Assembly (NCBI GenBank): GCA_018623275.1
Contig: JAAZVU010000002.1
Span: 1 to 42,478 of the forward strand
Origin: Flavobacteriales bacterium
GTDB lineage: Bacteria; Bacteroidota; Bacteroidia; Flavobacteriales; Schleiferiaceae
Direction: 5' to 3'
Length of the DNA stretch: 42,478 nucleotides
Shown: piece after piece, positions 39,462 through 42,478 of the stretch
How positions within the stretch are numbered: the stretch's first letter is position 1
Layout of the letters: every line of letters starts with the position of its first letter
Position numbers and translations under genes: made by a program
The notes under the pieces: model-generated
Database searches by the model: none
The model's input: only the letters and a program-made list of their open reading frames with translations
Told to the model about the DNA's origin: nothing

Positions 39462-40041
39462 GGGTAGGAGTAGGGGAGGTCAAATCGATTACCGTTGAAG
39501 GAGTGTTGTCTCCCCAACCACCATTAATAACGAAATCTACCTTGTGCGCATAGTTGGCCACAATTTCATCAGGGTCGGTGGGATATTGCAGTAATTCATC
39601 ATCATGATGCAATGAGGCTGAAGCCAAAGGACGACCAATCTCTTCTGCCAAGGCACGTACAATCTCATTATCTGGTAATCGTACTCCAATAGTTTTTCTC
39701 TTCTGACCTAGCTTCCGTGCAAGTGTAATATTCGACTCTAAAACCAAGGTGTAAGGCCCTGGGAAACATTGCTTCATAAATTTGAAAGTAGATCCACCTA
39801 CGCTTTGAGTGTATTCAGAAACTTGGCTAAGATTTGTAAACAGGAAAGAAAATTCGGCCTCTTTGACGGATTCCTTCTTAATCTCGGCAAGCTTTTTCAA
39901 TGACCTTGGATTCATGAAATCTCCTACCACCGCATAAACACTATCCGTTGGAATGATGGCTACTTCTCCAGCAATGAGCTTCTGGGCACATTCCTTTATA
40001 ATCTGTTGATTGATGCTATCTGGGTATAAGGTGTAGATCAT
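39421..40041 (-). CDS. Sua5/YciO/YrdC/YwlC family protein (L-threonylcarbamoyladenylate synthase-like)
   Basis: KLIAGEVAIIPTDSVYAVVGD, KECFPGPYTLVLE-like region (MKQCFPGPYTLVLE), RKTIGVRLPDNEIVRAL, RPLASASLH, STVIDLTSPTPTLIRAGKGDV. Confidence 0.9.
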   Translation of the reverse strand: MIYTLYPDSINQQIIKECAQKLIAGEVAIIPTDSVYAVVGDFMNPRSLKKLAEIKKESVKEAEFSFLFTNLSQVSEYTQSVGGSTFKFMKQCFPGPYTLVLESNITLARKLGQKRKTIGVRLPDNEIVRALAEEIGRPLASASLHHDDELLQYPTDPDEIVANYAHKVDFVINGGWGDNTPSTVIDLTSPTPTLIRAGKGDVEILE

Positions 40042-40068
40042 GATTTGGCGCTTTACTCTAAAATAAAA

Positions 40069-40092
40069 AAAGCCCCGCTAACGCAGGGCTTT
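40069..40092 (-). terminator. Rho-independent terminator of the transaldolase-like gene
   Basis: AAAGCCCcGC-taac-GCaGGGCTTT stem; A-rich on the + strand side, i.e. T tract in the minus transcript. Confidence 0.85.
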
Positions 40093-40113
40093 CGAGTATT
40101 CTTTTATTTTGAA

Positions 40114-40770
40114 TTAGCTGTTTGCTTTGGCGTGGTCCGCCAAGAATTTAGCTAGACCTATATCAGTCAATGGGTGCTTCAAAAGTGCTTCAATAGCACT
40201 CAAAGGACCTGTCATTACATCCGCTCCAATCTGCGCACATTCGATGATGTGCATTGGGTGACGAACTGAGGCTGCAAGGATTTCAGTATCAAATCCGTAA
40301 TTGTCGAAAATTACACGGATGCTCTCAATCAAAGCCAAACCATCTGTTGAAATATCGTCCAAACGACCAATGAAAGGACTCACGTAAGTGGCTCCTGCTT
40401 TTGCTGCTAGTAACGCTTGACCGGCAGAGAAAATCAAAGTACAGTTGGTTTTAATCCCCTTATCTGAGAAGTATTTTAACGCCTTTACCCCATCTTTTAC
40501 CATTGGGATTTTAACAACGATTTTTTCATCAAGCGCAGCGAGCGCTTCACCTTCACGTACCATTCCTTCGAAGTCCGTTGAGATAACTTCGGCGCTAACA
40601 TCTCCGTCAACGATTTCACAGATAGCTCTATAGTGAGCGAGTACATTTTCCTCCCCGCTGATACCTTCTTTGGCCATTAGGGATGGGTTGGTAGTTACTC
40701 CGTCAAGAACTCCCAAGTCTTGGGCTTCTTTGATTTGTGCAAGATTTGCTGTGTCAATGAAAAATTTCAT
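40114..40770 (-). CDS. Transaldolase / fructose-6-phosphate aldolase (TalC-like)
   Basis: [83 protein letters not shown]. Confidence 0.95.
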   Translation of the reverse strand: MKFFIDTANLAQIKEAQDLGVLDGVTTNPSLMAKEGISGEENVLAHYRAICEIVDGDVSAEVISTDFEGMVREGEALAALDEKIVVKIPMVKDGVKALKYFSDKGIKTNCTLIFSAGQALLAAKAGATYVSPFIGRLDDISTDGLALIESIRVIFDNYGFDTEILAASVRHPMHIIECAQIGADVMTGPLSAIEALLKHPLTDIGLAKFLADHAKANS

Positions 40771-40834
40771 GTGTAGATATGCTGATTATGAGATGCGAAA
40801 ATAAACTTTTTATGAAACTTTCGGGCACAAAAAA

Positions 40835-40930
40835 GGGCAAGCTACTTACATCACACCGCTACGACCAATTACCCTTGCTGCGTTCCCGCCCTGGGGGATT
40901 CACTAGGAGCTGGTTGTGTAAGACTTGCCC
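40835..40930 (-). ncRNA. ffs: Bacterial small signal recognition particle RNA (4.5S)
   Basis: Minus strand: GGGCAAGTCTTACACAACCAGCTCCTAGTGAATCCCCCAGGGCGGGAACGCAGCAAGGGTAATTGGTCGTAGCGGTGTGATGTAAGTAGCTTGCCC; conserved CAGG-C-GGAA-GCAGCA apical loop and complementary ends GGGCAAG/CTTGCCC. Confidence 0.93.
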
Positions 40931-40997
40931 ACTGCAAAGTTAAGGCTGCAAGTATTGAGAAAGCAACGATTTGATCAAAATAATTCACCTGTTCGGT

Positions 40998-41005
40998 TAT
41001 CTTTG
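40998..41005 (+). promoter_or_regulatory. Candidate -7 box (TATCTTTG) for the DUF4199-like gene
   Basis: Exact TAnnTTTG match 25 nt upstream of ATG 41031; TTTG at 40970-40973 is slightly far (24-nt spacer). Confidence 0.4.
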
Positions 41006-41030
41006 TCCAAACACTGAAAAATCGCTACCC

Positions 41031-41558
41031 ATGAACGATGCAATGAAAACAATCGCAGTTAAGTACGGATCCTACTTGGCTTTAATTAATATTGCCTACC
41101 TACTTTATGCATATATTATTGACATATCGGTATTTACTCAGACTTGGCCTGGTATCATCTTGTTTTTCTTTGGGATCGGTTTTGGAGTTTTTGCAGTTGG
41201 AAAATTTAAACAAAGCAATGATGGATATGCCAGTTTTAAGGAAGCGTTTTCAGCCTACATCCTAACGGCTATAGTTGCAACACTTATTGGAACTGCATTT
41301 ACTGTGCTCCTTTTCTCTATTATCGACCCTCAATTTGCTGCTGATGCAATGGATATGATTATTGAGGTAACCTTAGAACGCTTCGAATCATCTGGAATGA
41401 GTGACGAACAGATCGATCAAATTATTGGTAGAATCGAAGGCAGTAATCCATTCGGGGTAGCTGGCCAATTGAAAAGTGCGGCATTCTCGGTAATGTTCAA
41501 TGCCATTATAGCATTGATCGTTGGTGCGGCCATGAAAAAGAACAATCCTGAATTTTAA
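41031..41558 (+). CDS. DUF4199-like membrane protein
   Basis: Four predicted TM segments; FFGIGFGVFAVGKFKQSNDGYASFKEAFSAYILTAIVATLIG; precedes a GT2 gene. Start moved to Met 41031. Confidence 0.75.
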   Translation: MNDAMKTIAVKYGSYLALINIAYLLYAYIIDISVFTQTWPGIILFFFGIGFGVFAVGKFKQSNDGYASFKEAFSAYILTAIVATLIGTAFTVLLFSIIDPQFAADAMDMIIEVTLERFESSGMSDEQIDQIIGRIEGSNPFGVAGQLKSAAFSVMFNAIIALIVGAAMKKNNPEF

Positions 41559-41575
41559 TCAGGAAAATAAGGAGC

Positions 41576-42478
41576 ATGAGTAAACTCGACTTAAGTATTG
41601 TAATTCCATTGTTCAATGAAGATGAAAGTCTTCCTGAATTGACTGATTGGATCGCCAAGGTGATGGAACGGGAAGGATATTCCTATGAAATCATTTTTGT
41701 CAACGACGGATCAACGGATAACAGTTGGGCGGTAATTGCAGAGTTACGTGGCAATAACGAAAACGTCAAAGCCATTTCCTTCCGTAAAAACCAAGGCAAG
41801 AGTGCCGGATTGAATCAAGGCTTCAAGGCCGCTTCAGGCGATGTTGTCATCACCATGGATGCAGATTTACAGGACAGTCCTGAAGAGATTCCAGAACTAC
41901 GACGCATGATCATTGAGGATGGCTTTGATTTAGTTAGCGGCTGGAAGCAGAAGCGCTACGATCCACTTAGTAAGACCATTCCAACGAAACTTTTTAACGC
42001 TGCCACACGAAGAATCTCCAAGATTAAATTGAACGATTTTAATTGCGGACTAAAAGCTTACAAGCTCGAAGTAGTGCACAATATTGATGTATACGGCGAG
42101 ATGCACAGATACATCCCATTCTTAGCTAAGAACAAGGGTTTCGATAAGATTGGTGAGAAAGTGGTGCAGCACCAGGCGAGAAAGTACGGGACAACAAAGT
42201 TTGGTCTAGACCGCTTTATTAATGGGTTTTTAGACTTGGCAACGCTCGCAGTCATAGGTAAATTCGGAAGACGTCCTATGCACTTCTTTGGTGCTGCCGG
42301 AACCCTGATGTTTGCTTTGTCAGCTTTAGTGTTGGCTTACCTAGGGATTTATAAACTTTGGGCCTTGGGCGCAGGGGTAGAGGCACGTCTGATTACCGAG
42401 AATCCGTTGTTCTTCATCTTATTGGCCTTAAATATCATTGGTGTCCAATTGTTTGGCGTGGGTTTCATCGCAGAACTA
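41576..42478 (+). CDS. GT2 family glycosyltransferase (polyprenol-phosphate sugar transferase-like), truncated by window end
   Basis: MSKLDLSIVIPLFNEDESLPELTDWIAKVMEREGYSYEIIFVNDGSTDNSWAVI, VITMDADLQDSPEEIPEL, C-terminal TM segments; open to the window edge. Confidence 0.93.
   Translation, partial: MSKLDLSIVIPLFNEDESLPELTDWIAKVMEREGYSYEIIFVNDGSTDNSWAVIAELRGNNENVKAISFRKNQGKSAGLNQGFKAASGDVVITMDADLQDSPEEIPELRRMIIEDGFDLVSGWKQKRYDPLSKTIPTKLFNAATRRISKIKLNDFNCGLKAYKLEVVHNIDVYGEMHRYIPFLAKNKGFDKIGEKVVQHQARKYGTTKFGLDRFINGFLDLATLAVIGKFGRRPMHFFGAAGTLMFALSALVLAYLGIYKLWALGAGVEARLITENPLFFILLALNIIGVQLFGVGFIAEL

Noticed and set aside
1-42478. CRISPR array, transposase, integrase, phage or toxin-antitoxin genes
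   Set aside because: No direct-repeat/spacer pattern or recognisable mobile-element or defence proteins were found in the ORF track or by reading intergenic regions.

Overview
This 42.5 kb window is a dense chromosomal segment from a Bacteroidota (Flavobacteriia-like) genome. That assignment rests on a T9SS-type C-terminal domain, TAnnTTTG promoter-like motifs, a split methionine synthase and a short MenE. No phage, transposon, CRISPR array or tRNA was recognised. Main blocks: S9/DPP-IV peptidase (partial), ferredoxin and ferredoxin-NADP reductase; a 1909-aa modular secreted protein; metK divergent from a SAM-riboswitch-led metH(split)-metF operon; an Fe-S/HAD/MCE/amidase run divergent from lptD; a lone trpG/pabA-type amidotransferase, ridA, lpdA and an orphan ABC ATPase; thrS-infC-rpmI-rplT; a menaquinone (men) cluster; Sua5/YrdC, a transaldolase-like protein, SRP RNA, DUF4199-like and GT2. 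The most interesting signals are: (1) a stand-alone H-NOX (heme-NO-binding) gene between menD and menA, overlapping menA by 8 nt, with heme His and YxSxR motif conserved and Phe at the distal O2-ligand position; (2) a giant T9SS protein built from four iterated modules, each with a different domain inserted at the same place; (3) an infC gene that seems to need a non-AUG (CUG) start; (4) a TonB-dependent receptor inserted antisense inside the men cluster. All calls come from reading the sequence without database searches.
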